From Ciona intestinalis (taxonomy: Eukaryota > Chordata > Ascidiacea > Phlebobranchia > Cionidae): a DNA stretch of 64,000 nt. Shown here piece by piece: positions 47,225 to 60,123 of the stretch; position 1 is the stretch's first letter, and each line of letters begins with the position of its first letter. Below the pieces are notes generated by a model. It did no database searches. It saw nothing but the letters and a program-made list of their open reading frames with translations, and was not told the DNA's origin. The translations under genes were made by a program, and so were the position numbers. Location: assembly GCF_000224145.3 (NCBI RefSeq), contig NW_004190363.2, positions 1 through 64,000 of the forward strand, given 5' to 3'.

Positions 47225-50200
47225 TCAAGAAACAATAGGTTGAATATTTTTGTCTTTGCAACAGAAATAATGAAGTACGACATCGTTCGGAAACCTCGCA
47301 AATGCGCTGACACCAATTTTCTTCCGACAAACACGACATGCGCGATCCTCAGTTATCACACATTTGTTGCTTTCGTGGAATATTCTTTGCTCGTGGACCT
47401 GAATATAAAAATAATCCATAAAGTTTTTTCATTTTCTCGAATACAGTGGACATCAAATTTAATAAAACTCTGAAGAAAAGGGATTAAGCAGCTAAATGAC
47501 GGATCATGTAACTTTTGATTGGGAAATGATCAAGTTTAAGTTCAAGTTCTTTGGCAATGTCCGGTTTCCGTGTCAAAAAATTGAAAATGGCAGGTTGTAG
47601 CACCCGGGGTGTCAGGGTCATGGGTCATGTCTGGCCTAAATCTTATGTCCCATGGCCATGTAGGACCTCAACCCTGTTAAACAGAAACGGAAAACATACC
47701 TGGTGACTCTCAGACACCATGAGAGAATTAAGAACCTGTGCTTTATGTTTTTTCTCCGTCTGGTTTTCCAAAACTTTTTTGATAAAAACTTGAATATTTG
47801 ATACGATGACATCATCAGGTAGTAACTCTAATGCCTGGAGTGAAGTAATATTGAATGTGACTTATTTTTCCTCGCATAACAACAGTTGTTATTACATGGG
47901 TGTTGTGTTTCGTACACTTCGTGCCCACTTACTGAGTTACTAGGTGTAGCATTGTGGGTGAATATTTTTTGCTTATAATACTAACAGCAAGAGCTTCAAA
48001 CTCGTAGCCTCTGAGCTAGAGGCAGCAATGGTTACTAATGTGTTAGACATTGCCAACCCATTAAAGATTGAGATCTTACTTTTGCAGGTTCCATTTTATT
48101 TGAATGTTCGTACATAACACGTAATGCTGCATGTAGATTCATAGTCGGGGTGAATTGGAATTGTTTGTCAGTTGTAGATTTTGGTTGAAGATACATTTTA
48201 AGTAAATGAATGAAAATCTGTTGGAGTAAATGTCATTTAGCACATGGGTCTTATTTTAAAGACTGTGTTGACACCCTTGTCAAACACTTGTACAAGTTGC
48301 CATGTATGAGGTGCTGAAAATAAGACAATTGTGTTTGAGCAATTACTGTTACATATTTTTCACACGTCCACAATAATAGTAGCGACAAGCCTTGAACCTA
48401 TACACCCTGGGCTTGAAGCAACCACTCTAACCACTTTGCCACAGTGACACTTACATCCTTATTAGCTGTAGGATCTTGGTCATAAACTTTATGGCAATAT
48501 TCCTCAGCCTTAAGAGGATCCTTGAGTGTGTGTGCGTACAACGCAAGCGCTTGTTCATATCTTCCCAACCTACCAAGTAATATGGCTCGCTCCTCTGTTA
48601 GCTCTGCAACATAAAATCAACTGTATTTTGTTCCCTGGTTACAGTATTGAAAGACAAAATATTATACTAAAAGTACACATACACTCATTAAGACACACTT
48701 AACAACAATTTCTCCAACCCAGTCGTAACTTATGGGTTGTTTAAATTATCAGGCAAACACCTTACATTTAATCACCCAAAAAGTTATGTATGTGGTAACT
48801 TGTAAGCGGGCACGAGATGTATATAACAAAACACCCGTGTTATAACAACTGCAGTTGCCCCGCCATGCGAGGATAAACAAGTTACATTTATTTGTGCGCT
48901 AACCACTATGCCAGAAAATTTTTATTTTATAAATATTTTTACAAACAAATTTACTGTTGTTTGGAAATTCATGAAGAATCCTCCCCGCTTCATAATGCGA
49001 AGATATTTCAAGGAAAGATAACAATTTGTTCCGTGTTTCTTGAAGTTCAACCGGACCTTTGTCCAATGATAATTGCTCCACTGTTGATAAATGTGATGTC
49101 AGAATTAAAATAGTGTTACAAAAAATATGTTAGATTAAACTAGATTGCATTAACCAGTGTTCCACTTTTATTATTGCAAGCCGTTTTTATGCATACAATA
49201 AAAATGATGAAAATTTGCTAAATACTTTTAGCACTTAATATCTCATTTTTATAAGTGGTGTTTTAAACATAAGGAATATATCAATCTTTAAATATTTTTT
49301 TTTATCACCAAATAGGATGAGAAAATAGAATGAAAACAAACCATCTTACCCCACCCTACTGTATATATATATATACATGCCGTTGCAGCCAATTAATTTA
49401 CGACTAAAATACAAGAAACCTTCATTATTGGACTTGAAATATTCCTCCATTAATTCCAACACACAATCCTTGTATGAAGTAGCGAGTCTGTTGTGGAACT
49501 CTGGTGTTTCATCATTGCATTCGTATACCACGTGCTCCTGGGGGTTTATATGTTAAAATAAAACACAAGGGTTGCTTTTAATGCATTATTTTCTTAGCAT
49601 TCTTCGCAATTATCCGATTAGACTTTTAATTTGTTTTTCAAGTTAAATGCTTCTTATATAATCTATTATTTTAAAGTTTAAATTATCAATAAAGAGGTAA
49701 CCTCTTTATATTAAAATGCTCAGCCTTGTCAATTGAAGAATTTCATGCAGTTGAACCCTCTTACCAAATAAGCGAGCACCAATTTCTTGGAAACCCCGTA
49801 AAGAAAATCCAAAACTTTTTTCCTCGGCAAACTTTCTACTTCAGCTAGATCCGCAGTAAATATCTGGAACAAATATGAAATCATAAAGACAATTTATGAT
49901 GTCATAATAATAATAGGCGATGTCATGAATAAATTACCTTTAGTCCTTCTATCGGATTTTGTTTCAAAATTCCCGGAGAAAAATGGAAAATTAGATCCAG
50001 ATGTTTCTGACCTGGAAGTATTAAATAAAATAATTAAATGTTAAAACCTAAAAAAAATAAAAAATCATTGAAAAAAAAAAAAGATTAAAATTGGGAGAAA
50101 GAAAAAGGACAAAAAACCATTACCACCAATACAAAAAGGATAAAAAACAAAAAAGGCATGAAGTATTTTTACCAAGATGTTGCAAATATTCGATCATATT

Positions 50201-53200
50201 TTCTTGATTTTCCGGTTTCTTAACTTTTTGTGATTCTTGTAGCAGAAGGTTCAAAGCTGGTGGGTAAATTATTAAAATTATATAGATATATATAAGATTT
50301 TTATGAATAAATAAGCATTCTTTATTCTCGTGTAACAGGAAAAGATAATCGTTTAACAGGGGCGTTCTGTTACACCTCATGCCGCTTACGAGTTACCACA
50401 AATGTAACTTTGTGAGTGATTATTTTTCTATGTTGGAAACATGCATACACAAGATTAGAAAGATACCTTTTCTATGCAATCCCTTCTTCCTGTAAAGTTC
50501 AATCAACTCTCGTTGTTTATTCCATTGTTTTAAAACTCTTTCTGCTTCTTCCACGTGACAATTGTTGTCGGGTAACCTCAACAAAGGGGCTACGAGTGCA
50601 TCGTTTGTCTGCAACAATACCCATTGTTTAATCATAGATTTTGGGGTATTGGAATAACAATACAATGAATGTAAGTGTTAAAGAGATCCTCTGGCAATTT
50701 TTTTAAAGGATTAGAATTTTATTTCATAATAATAACAAAAAAATTTAGATAGTATTTAAAATATTAAAAAACAAATTAGATAAAAACTAAAAAAAACACA
50801 ATAAAATCTTTTTACTATACTTTCTCAATTATCTAGTTTAGTTTGAAAAATAATTAAAAATTCCAGCATATCACCTTCAAATAACACTTGAGTAATGTTG
50901 TGTCTATGATTTGTAAAAGTTGTCGTTTCGAACTAATCGTAGAGTTTCCTTCCACCATGGGATAAACAACAGGTAATTGTTGCGTAACAATCGATACGGT
51001 TTCATTTCGTTTCTGAAAGTTAACTTACAAATGTAAAATATATATAAATGTATGTGTTTTAGTTTTGTGCGTGGCAGAGACAATGAGAGTCATTACAACA
51101 CGGATGTTCTGTTTCATACACCTCGTGCCAGCTTACGAGTCACCATTACACTGCATGTGCATTTTACCTTTGTAAAAGAATAAATTTTAGGACTTTTTAA
51201 TTTTCTTCATATTTCTGATAATTTAGAAATCGACTTTTGCAACTTAGTTGATTTGTTTTTTTACATTTTTCTTATGTTTTTTAACATATAAAGAGTAATG
51301 GAATACACACCTGTGTTAAATACTCGATAAGAACAAGCAACCCATTATCCAAGACATCCGGTTTCATAGCTGGGACTTCCCCAGGATATTTTAAATTCTT
51401 CTGGTAGCCCGAAGGTAACAGGTTCGGAAATAATCCGATAATTTGTGATGTGTCTAAAATTTATATTGGTTTATTCTATGCTACAACATATTGGTAAAAC
51501 TATTCATATACTTTATATGAAAGATATAAAATAAAATCAATAGCAGAATACTAAGAAAAAAGGTACAGTAATTTAGACCAGTGCTGTGACCGAAGTGTTT
51601 CCATTTGTTTTAGTTGAGTCGCCTACTAATTAAACAAAGTAATATAATTTTAATGAAATACTGAAAACCAATATACAAGTGAAAGATAAAACAATTGATT
51701 TAAAAATTTTAGCAATGTAACCGACCAATATTAAGGGTTGCGAAAGTCTTTAAAGCTTCGTTGAATTGAAATCGACAAAATTGATCGAAAGCGAGTAATT
51801 TCTGAATGTGACGAATACGATTCTCGTTGTGGCCCTCGGTACAAGATTTCTATAGCGGAGAAAATTTATAGAAAAATTTATCGTTTGGTGTTTAACAGTT
51901 TATCTATTTGTTACTTTTTTACAATTTTGTAAACCACTCGGCATTCTTACCTTGACTTAAAAGTTATAAATTTATTCAATTAGTGTCATATCGTGTGCCA
52001 TTCATAAGTATATGTTAAGTTTCTACTTTCCATATATAGTTATGGTTACCTTTAATACCATTCTAATTCATTCTATAAGGGTGGGGTCCTGTACTGTTTT
52101 ATATTAACACACTAGAATAAAATAAACATGTTAAACACTGTATTAAAATAATCCAAACATACTCACAGCAAGTTGTAATGCGAGTTCAAATTCTTTATTC
52201 GGCAAAAGTTGTTCAATTTGTGTTTCTACGGGAACTTTACTTAACGACCATATATGGGTTGTTGATGCAATGAACGTCCATTGTCTGCAATTAATATTAT
52301 TGTGATGTCAAAAAAATAGACTTAGATAAGCAGCAAAAAACATTAGAAGTGCCAGGAATGTAACTACATTTTACACAATGTCACAACAGATTTTACTAAT
52401 AATTCAAAAACCTTACGCCTATAGTCTAGTGATACCCTGTTTTAACAATAATCTTACAGTGAACAATATATGTCTATGACATCATAATCACCTCCATGAT
52501 GTAACCATCCTAGGTTTCTGTAGTTCAATACTTTGGATAAGTCGTTTAGGATGCAGGGTCCGAATCTCAACGTATTTTGGTAAAATACCAAGTACGTATG
52601 GTTCTTCAGATTCTGTTTCAATATGGAGTTTACAAATATGTTCTGCGCTGTGGCACAGTAATTAGTGAACCTGCCTGTAGTATAGGCTATTGGTGCTGGG
52701 CCCAATGTTACTACCTTTGTGGACATATGTGTCCTTGAGCAAGACACTAAATGACTATTACTACAACCCAGTGGTCACTTATAGGTTGTCAGCAAAAAAA
52801 GGCTTACAGATTCGGTGTTATGACTTTACTACATTTATTTACACTTACCAACAGCAAGAGGAACATCGGACCACACGAATGAATTCTTATTAACAACCTC
52901 CCCCTCGCTATTGATAAACACGCTTGTCTCATCCTTCAATAAAATAAGTTGGTCGGATCCTATTTTCCCGATGACTGGTTCCATTGATTTGCCTTCAAAT
53001 TTATAAGGTTTCTATGAGCAAGGCCTGGTAAGTATGCTACTATCTAGACTCAGCTTATAGCTATTTCATATTCTATTCTATAAGCGTGAGGACCTTTTAG
53101 GGACAAGGGTTTGATGTAGGTTTATTAACCCAACACCCAGGGTGCTACCATCTAGACTCACTGACGCACTTTATAAACACTAAATAACAGAAATTCTATT

Positions 53201-54998
53201 CTGTTCAGGTTTTCAATGTGGTTCACCTGAAACCTGGAATTTAGCTCCATAAACCAATCCCAATCACCCAGTATTTTACCATATAAACATCCACAAACCC
53301 CATGTATCTCTACTGACACCGTGTGACCACTTACCGGTTGGAAATAATTCTTGTAACAAAGAATTTCCATCAAGTTTCACGAAGTAAAAATCTCGTTTAA
53401 ACCCGAAACAGATTGAATCTTTGCACCACGCCATGGATTTTGGGGGTTCCGGTAATGTGATGTCATTCTATAATAACAATACCCTTTGTTAGAAACAAAT
53501 AAACAATGACATCACAATCTTTGTTATTATTACCTATCAAATAAATATATATTAACGTAACTTATTTATCGTCACATGGCGGGGCAACTTTAGAAGTTAT
53601 AACACGGGTGTTCTGTTTCATACACCTTGTGCCAAAGACAAAAATAGTTAATAAATAAATACTAAGATAAATACATGAAGCTGAATAAAGTCATGATTCT
53701 TCCAGAAATATATTTGTAACTTCCTTTTCACGGCAACACTTAACCTCAACGCATACGCTGCGTCCCCTCGTAATGATACTTTCTCCTGTGGAATAATAAA
53801 GTGTGATGAATATTAATATCTATATGTAAGTTGTTGCTGCCATATTATAACTTTATAAACATTTAATTGCAACATTAAATGATTTATGTTTTGTATAAAA
53901 TATATCTTTCTATATCAAAACATTAGTATTTAAATAAATGCTAAAACAACTGTTTCAGAAAAAAAAGTAACATGACTTGAACGATAAAATCATGTTGTGA
54001 TCATAATGTGATCATGATTTTATCATGTTGTGATCATGAGTTGATCATATTGTGATCATGAGTTGATCATGTTGTGATCATGAGGTGATCATATGAAAAC
54101 TAATGAATATTTACCTCTAAATCTGCAGCGAACATGGAAGCACCTTTAGCTCTCTGCATGCTTGTTATAAGTTGGTATGTATGAATATCATGTACGGATA
54201 CCAAACCATCAGATAAACTGATGATGATTTTAAACTCAGGTGACACGTATAGTTGCTGGATTGGTTTTTTCGAAAACGATCGATTCGTTCGCTCTAATAG
54301 TGTTTCTATGTGGGAAGGGGAACCACCGGGTTTCCCTCTTACCTGCATGCAGTGTGCAAAGTATATTTTTTTTAATTAGGAACACTGATATGTTAAACAA
54401 AAAGAAGTTTCTAATATTTCTGTAGCACAGGGCAAGCTGTACAATGTGACATGCTGTGGGACATGAGATTTATGCTAAAGTTGGACCATTACCCCAACAT
54501 TGTACATGCACATTCTAATATATGCACATTTTTATAAGGGTAAGGTTCTGCAGCATGCTATGCTCTGAGGCTTGAGATTACGGCAGCGTTAGATGGTGGT
54601 GTAATTTTATAAATAGAAATCATACGTTATAAACAAGTAAATGTCCGGGTTTCGTTCCAACGAGTAGTTTCTTAAAATTTGGAATTTGAGCATTGCTCTC
54701 TTCTTCTTTATCATCGAGACCTGGATGTATGATGTCATAATATCATAAATGACGTCATAATGTTACAGATAATGTAATAAATCATGTTGGTTATTAGTTT
54801 TAAGTTTTGTTTATGAAGTTAGTGAATATCCTATTTGTATTTGTAAAAAAGAATATTTTAAATGCTGCCAATACAATAACACTGCAAACATATCTTGCCA
54901 AATAAATATTGAATGTTCCACTCACCGTAAAACGCAATACTTTCAATTGCTAAAGGTAATCTCTCCAATATAGGAATTGCTTCATATGCATCATGCAT
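47225..54998 (-). CDS. VPS39: VPS39, HOPS complex subunit
   Basis: Subunit of the HOPS tether for late endosome/lysosome fusion; in yeast it binds the RAB7 homologue. 21 exons: 54926-54998, 54626-54720, 54115-54342, 53675-53785, 53335-53467, 52849-52992, 52492-52612, 52167-52284, 51726-51849, 51311-51453, 50875-51012, 50467-50608, 50173-50256, 49938-50011, 49765-49863, 49420-49537, 48955-49080, 48455-48603, 48080-48217, 47700-47834, 47225-47398. They total 2667 bases, 888 residues (human about 886). It starts MHDAYEAIPILERLP (human MHDAYEPVPILEKLP). The CNH-type beta-propeller includes HLLVYN and RAKGASMFAADLE. A clathrin-repeat helical solenoid follows (TNDALVAPLLRLPDNNCHVE). The C-terminal zinc motif is CRVCRKKIGVSAFARFPN...HYFC. 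Several introns carry SINE fragments. Confidence 0.97.
48690..48900 (+). mobile_element. SINE copy in a VPS39 intron
   Basis: Body caatttctccaacccagtcg, 3' domain gcgggcacgagatgtatata, and tail gcgaggataaacaagttac, in the order of the fuller copy at 37775-38095. Confidence 0.65.
49230..49366. mobile_element. MITE-like element, partial, in a VPS39 intron
   Basis: The right end ccatcttaccccaccctact and the interior tagcacttaatatc and accaaataggatgagaaaat are recognisable. The left terminus is lost. Confidence 0.45.
53555..53640 (-). mobile_element. SINE tail fragment in a VPS39 intron
   Basis: Minus-orientation tail: cgtaacttatttatcgtcac, then acacgggtgttctgtttcat and cacc. Confidence 0.65.
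53985..54096. repeat. TGATCATG-rich tandem repeat
   Basis: Repeats of about 11 and 22 bp built on the palindromic word TGATCA (ttgtgatcatgag, ttgatcat), seven or more occurrences. They end just before the donor of VPS39 exon 3. Confidence 0.85.
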
Positions 54999-55250
54999 CA
55001 CGAAACTTTGTGATATAATGAACACTTATTCTATTACTATATGACGTCAACTATACGTCATAGGGTAATTGAGATATAACTATTTCACAGCTAAGAACTA
55101 AGGTCTGTGCAGATATTCTAAATTTTTGAAATTTTTAGATTTGTTTATCATTTCCTTTTCGGGGGTTTCCCTATAAATCATGACGTCATACCCTAACTAT
55201 GTCGGATACAATGTAGTAATGTTAAAATACGATCTGTATTGTATGTTAGG

Positions 55251-55418
55251 TACTGTAGGGTAAGATGGGACACATTTAGCACATAATATTCATCGGTCTA
55301 TAGGAGTCGCGATGATACGGTTTTATAATTCCTAAATGTTCTTTGTTTACTACCAGACGAGGCGAGAAAATATAAAATGTAAAGGTGTTCCATTTTACCC
55401 CACACTACACTCTACTAT
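55251..55418. mobile_element. MITE-like element upstream of VPS39
   Basis: Left end tactgtagggtaagatggga and right end attttaccccacactacact. It shares the word gcgatgatacggttttataa with the family interior. Confidence 0.65.
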
Positions 55419-55490
55419 ATTCACAAAAAGAATATTTTTTACAGTTTTGATTGAATGAATGTAACTGTAACTTAATTGGCAATGCCTTTA

Positions 55491-55588
55491 TGATTGCATT
55501 CTACCTATTGCTACACGGCTACACTGTCACAAATGACGACCGAAAGCAGTTTTGTTGGTTACTTCTGGTTCGTCTCAGTCGACCGTGG
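55491..55588. repeat. Dispersed repeat, copy 1
   Basis: Shares with 58461-58555 the blocks cacaaatgacgacc, ttgttggttacttctggtt and gtcgaccgtgg in the same order and orientation. Confidence 0.7.
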
Positions 55589-58460
55589 AACGAATCAAAA
55601 TTAAAATTTTTTAGCAAACTTGCTTCGGCCAGAGCAACAAAACACACAAATCAACTGCGGTTTTTGTTTTCATTTTAATGCATTCGAATTCAACGAGAAT
55701 ATCAGTAATTAATACAGTAGTGCAAAAATTTGTACATCCAAGAATTAATCGCCTTCTGAAAAGTTAAAACAGGATTAAAATACCTTCATAATTTACGTGG
55801 CTGGCGTTGGTGGAAAGCCACTACGGCACGACAAGCCCCCAGCCAATGGTAGTGGGTTTCTACTTAGGTGAGAAACCCTTGCGGGATGTTACTGTCCACG
55901 CAGGTTAAAGAAACCCCATAGACAAAAATGATACAACGAATGCACATACACATGTGCACGACAACAACGACAAAAAGACAAAAATGAAACAACGAGGTGC
56001 AAATACAAAAAGTGAAACATGCAACACACACAATACCTCAATCATCACCAAAAATGGAACGGTTACAAAAAGTTAATTACGCGGACATAATCATTGAAAC
56101 ATCTTCAGAGAAAATATGGTTCAAATCCTGAAGGATAATCTTCTGCAGTGTACAAATTATTAAATGTCCGACCACAAAAGTCGAAGCCAATAACATCTCC
56201 GCATGTCCCAATCAAAAGGTAAGTCGCCATGTTGGTACCGCGATACTCTCGTCGCATCTCTACACAATATAATATCGTTTGGATGTTAAGCACCGCTTCG
56301 ACCGTTACGGAACTGCGTCAGGTTGTTACGAACCGCATTCACAGTGACCTAAATAACCGAGCGTAGCATCACTGGCGGCGACGTCCACGCAACAACCCAA
56401 CAGTAACGTAACTCAATCTAGAACCGTGACGTAACCGCACCAAACGCTGGGCCCTAAAGACCCATCGACGTATAGCGTAATTGCAACGTGGCCAGCGTCA
56501 CAATTAGGCTTTTGTATAAACTAGCAATTAATAGGTTAACGGGGACATTCAATTAATGAAAAATAAGGGGCATTAAAAGTTAAAAGCGTGTATATTATAA
56601 TGCGCGTGGATATTACTCAAGTATTTGTGTACCAACATGCCGTTCTTATCAAGTGATTAGGACAATGCAGAATCGCTAAAGGAATCGACCTTTGCAGAAG
56701 AAACACGTAATGACGTGTACAACAACAAAATCCGATCCAGCAAGATGTTCGTCATAGTTTCATTGCATATATTTCAGTGAAATGCAAAATGCACTAAAGT
56801 AGTGACTGACAAAAAGGCTGGCCACATTAGATCCAGCAGCGAAAATGAGACACAAACACAAATCCGGCAACACTGTAAGAGTGCTCCAGCAACCACACCA
56901 CAACAACACACAACTCCTAAGCCTAAGCAAAACCTCAAACCGGGAACTTTATCGTCGTCATTGCCTTTGCTTTTTGTCTGCAATATAAACATAAACTACA
57001 GGTTGGGGTAAGATAGTCCGTGACTTATATATAGGAATATTATGTGTTTAAACCAATGTTTAAACCGATGCCCTGCAGTAAAAATTTTCCAAACGACACA
57101 CTTCATCGTCACCGGTTCATTTTATATAGTGATGTACAATTTGTTTTAACTTTCTAACAAAAATTGACTAATTTATGAACTAACTTTGGCAAAATAATAC
57201 TTGATAGTAATAGAAAATAATGTACTCTACCTTGTTATCTTTTTTACATCAATAAAATAGATGAATGTCGGGTTATATTATGACGTTACAATTACCTTTA
57301 TTCCAGATTCGGCTCTTTCGTCTTGATCCTTAGTGACGTCACATATTAAGTTCTAAAACATAAAAAAGGCCGTTTTAAATTTTTATTTTATAAAGACTGT
57401 AACGAAACCGAACAACTTACGAATTGATTTCTTCTGTTGCGTCATCACCACTTCGTGACGTCACATCTCTAATGTCATCTAAAAAGAACTGGTGTACGTA
57501 ACAATGCCTATTGTGATTTATACTTTACCAAAACTTTGATCTTCGGGCTTCATTTCGTGCTAACACAACGAATATACTTAGGGAGTAAAATTAATATACG
57601 TATAACTAAAGTGCCTTGCGACGACGCAAAGCGCGCATGGGGCCCCATGAAAAAACGTCGCAAAAAGCAAGCGCATAGAAGAAACCGCAATGTGACGTCG
57701 CAAACGTAGGCTCTCGGGTGTCAATCGGACTATGACGTAATAATCGCAAACGGTGGCGAAGCGGTTACGACGCGATATCATACAGACGTATTGTGACGTA
57801 ACAAAGCGATTGTGTACACCGATTGTGACGAAATTAAGAACCGTGGCGAAATTCCGAAATGTAAAATAAAAATACCAATCGCAAGGCACAATACTAAAAC
57901 TATTATAATAGGGTTTACACATACTTATGTAATATAATCATAGATATTAATATTCTATTGGAAGTATATTAAAATATAAAATTATAACTAGGCAACACTA
58001 AATAATCAAATAAAAACAGTTTATATTTAAGTAATACTAAACAGTAGGAAATAGTACTTAACTTCATCTCTCGTAGAACAAACAAATATAATCCTGCACT
58101 GAGTATATCCAAAGAGTGTAGCTTTGTCGCTGTTTCATCCAAACTGCCCTGTATAGTTGCAACGTGTTGCAAGGACGACGTTTTACATGCCCGGGAAATC
58201 AACAAAAAGCGGGAGACGTCGGATAATCAATTTTTTTACGTGTTGGATTGAAATTCTCCACGTTTCTCGGTTGGCCCGTCTGTGCTGTTGTACTGTATAA
58301 TTGAGCACGTAAGTGGTCAAATAGGAACTTGTTCGTAGAGCAGTACCTAATTACCGCATTTTTTTAAGGCATGCCCACATTCACGAAAACGACTTTTTTA
58401 AGCGACAAGGTTTACTAGTGTAAGTTTATACAGTTCAATACACTGTGTTAAAGTTGTGTT

Positions 58461-58555
58461 TATGAATTCATTATACCTACCGCTACACGGACACAAATGA
58501 CGACCACCACACGCTTTGTTGGTTACTTCTGGTTTGTTTTAATAGTCGACCGTGG
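58461..58555. repeat. Dispersed repeat, copy 2
   Basis: Second copy of the 55491-55588 sequence, about 3 kb away. It differs by small indels and substitutions. Confidence 0.7.
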
Positions 58556-59065
58556 TAGTAAAAGGATTAATAATTAAAATTATGCTAATTATATTACGTG
58601 CTCATTCATTCGAGATGTGCTCTTTTGTTATTTTAAGCTTGCTTTTTTTAATCCAGTCTCTACATGCTATTTTAATCTAGTCTCTCTACATGGATGAGGT
58701 CCTACGGCCAGACACTAAACAGGGAAACTACGCGGTCTTTCAAACATAATCTATAACTCTAGTTGTCAAACTTTTACTAGTTCCGAACTAATTATCTTCT
58801 TTCACCCATAAACCAAACTTTCTCAAAAACTCAATCAAATGTTTGAATGTTAAGACAGTGTATTGGCAGATAACGTGCGAAAATAATTAAAGGAACAATT
58901 TTTTTAAATGTTTCTTTATCACCAAGTAAGCTGAATTAAATACAGAAGCAAAAGTTGACTTTGCAAGCTTATATATATTTGCTGGTTACAACTTAACAAA
59001 ACTATCAAATAAATAACGAACTTTATGTGAATATACTGCAGCAGGTATAATGCGTTTGTGCAACT

Positions 59066-59242
59066 TTAGAAATCCTTGTAACCTTCCGATGTCTCGGCAC
59101 GTTCCAGGGGTTCATGAGGTGCCGGTATCTTAAGATCTGGTTGTGGCTCAACGCCCCATATTTCACGAGCATATTGACTAATGGTACGATCACTAGAAAA
59201 CTTTCCAGAAGCCGCAATGTTGGCAAGACACATCTTTGTCCA
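59066..59242 (-). CDS. PYG: Glycogen phosphorylase, C-terminal exon only
   Basis: 58 codons encode [40 protein letters not shown] and a tail ending ETSEGYKDF before TAA at 59066-59068. This is the C-terminus of glycogen phosphorylase (human liver form: [33 protein letters not shown]), the enzyme that releases glucose-1-phosphate from glycogen. The codon immediately before W is TAA, and both upstream AG sites (acag, acagag) leave that stop in frame, so the exon's start does not splice cleanly. Flanking sequence is duplicated (about 59246-59330 and 59350-59430) and a gap begins at 59500. No other phosphorylase exon was found in the window. It could be a misassembled end of a real gene or a pseudogene fragment. 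Confidence 0.75.
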   Translation of the reverse strand, partial: WTKMCLANIAASGKFSSDRTISQYAREIWGVEPQPDLKIPAPHEPLERAETSEGYKDF

Positions 59243-59245
59243 TTA

Positions 59246-59432
59246 CTCTGTGTCCTACAACAACAACATAATGTTAAGACATAAATGTAAAAAATGTGCG
59301 AGAAATTAAATCTAACTGGAGAAAATTAGATCTTTCTTGTAAAACTAATTCTCTGTGTCCTACAACAAGAACAAGAACATAATGTTAAGACATAATTGTA
59401 AAAATTGTGACAGAAGTTAGATCTAACTGAAA
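59246..59432. repeat. Imperfect tandem duplication next to the phosphorylase exon
   Basis: Two copies of about 90-100 bp share ctctgtgtcctacaacaa, acataatgttaagacataa and tctaactg words. Copy 1 starts at about 59246 and copy 2 at about 59349. They lie between the last coding exon and the assembly gap. Confidence 0.8.
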
Positions 59433-59499
59433 AAATTAGTTTTTTTCTGGTTAAACTAAACACTACAAAGAAAAAGATGGTTCCAGTGGAAAAACATCT

Positions 59500-59999
59500 N
59501 NNNNNNNNNNNNNNNNNNNNNNNNNNNNNNNNNNNNNNNNNNNNNNNNNNNNNNNNNNNNNNNNNNNNNNNNNNNNNNNNNNNNNNNNNNNNNNNNNNNN
59601 NNNNNNNNNNNNNNNNNNNNNNNNNNNNNNNNNNNNNNNNNNNNNNNNNNNNNNNNNNNNNNNNNNNNNNNNNNNNNNNNNNNNNNNNNNNNNNNNNNNN
59701 NNNNNNNNNNNNNNNNNNNNNNNNNNNNNNNNNNNNNNNNNNNNNNNNNNNNNNNNNNNNNNNNNNNNNNNNNNNNNNNNNNNNNNNNNNNNNNNNNNNN
59801 NNNNNNNNNNNNNNNNNNNNNNNNNNNNNNNNNNNNNNNNNNNNNNNNNNNNNNNNNNNNNNNNNNNNNNNNNNNNNNNNNNNNNNNNNNNNNNNNNNNN
59901 NNNNNNNNNNNNNNNNNNNNNNNNNNNNNNNNNNNNNNNNNNNNNNNNNNNNNNNNNNNNNNNNNNNNNNNNNNNNNNNNNNNNNNNNNNNNNNNNNNN
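59500..59999. other. Assembly gap, 500 N
   Basis: Exactly 500 N, most likely a placeholder of unknown true size. The right edge enters a tRNA-Ser gene, so the missing sequence probably includes more of the tRNA array and possibly phosphorylase exons. Confidence 0.98.
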
Positions 60000-60044
60000 T
60001 TCTGTTGGGCTCTGCCCGCACAGGTTCGAATCCTGTCGGCGACG
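60000..60044 (+). tRNA. tRNA-Ser, 3' part, cut by the gap
   Basis: The variable arm gggctctgccc and T arm acaggttcgaatcctgt are followed by acceptor strand cggcgac and discriminator g. The acceptor strand pairs perfectly with the GTCGTCG 5' strand of the next copy. A T run follows. Confidence 0.85.
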
Positions 60045-60123
60045 TTCTTTTTCTAATTTTTGTAGATGGTAAATGATGATCTTACTCGGAACTGTTACGA
60101 AATTAATTCTGTGTTAAACCATA

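Larger units (their letters stand above)
54999..59065. other. Repeat-rich spacer between VPS39 and the glycogen phosphorylase end
   Basis: Holds a MITE copy (55251-55418), two copies of an unnamed repeat (about 55491-55588 and 58461-58555), and a GC-richer stretch (56330-56520). A zone dense in TGACGT words lies at 57320-57830. Short open frames (56105-56293 minus, 56802-57011 plus, 57578-57922 minus, 57969-58205 minus) have no recognised homology, and their splice phases could not be joined into a gene. The VPS39 promoter should lie just right of 54998. Confidence 0.45.

Noticed and set aside
56105-56293. Minus-strand small open frame with MATYLLIGTCGDVIGFDF
   Set aside because: A good start context exists, but it has only about 41 codons from that ATG, no family, and a plus-strand donor-like site crosses the same bases.
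56802-57011. Plus-strand frame rich in Q, T and P (TPQQHTTPKPKQNLKP)
   Set aside because: Both strands are open here, reflecting biased composition; there is no splice partner or homology.
57323-58205. Minus-strand chain of exon-like open segments (SLDETATKLHSLDILSAGLY, then DVTSRSGDDATEE, then CDVTKDQDERAESG)
   Set aside because: Each looks protein-like and has a splice-like edge, but the phases do not join without meeting a stop, and no homology is recognised.
59326-60076. Open frames spanning the N run
   Set aside because: They are artefacts of translating undetermined bases.
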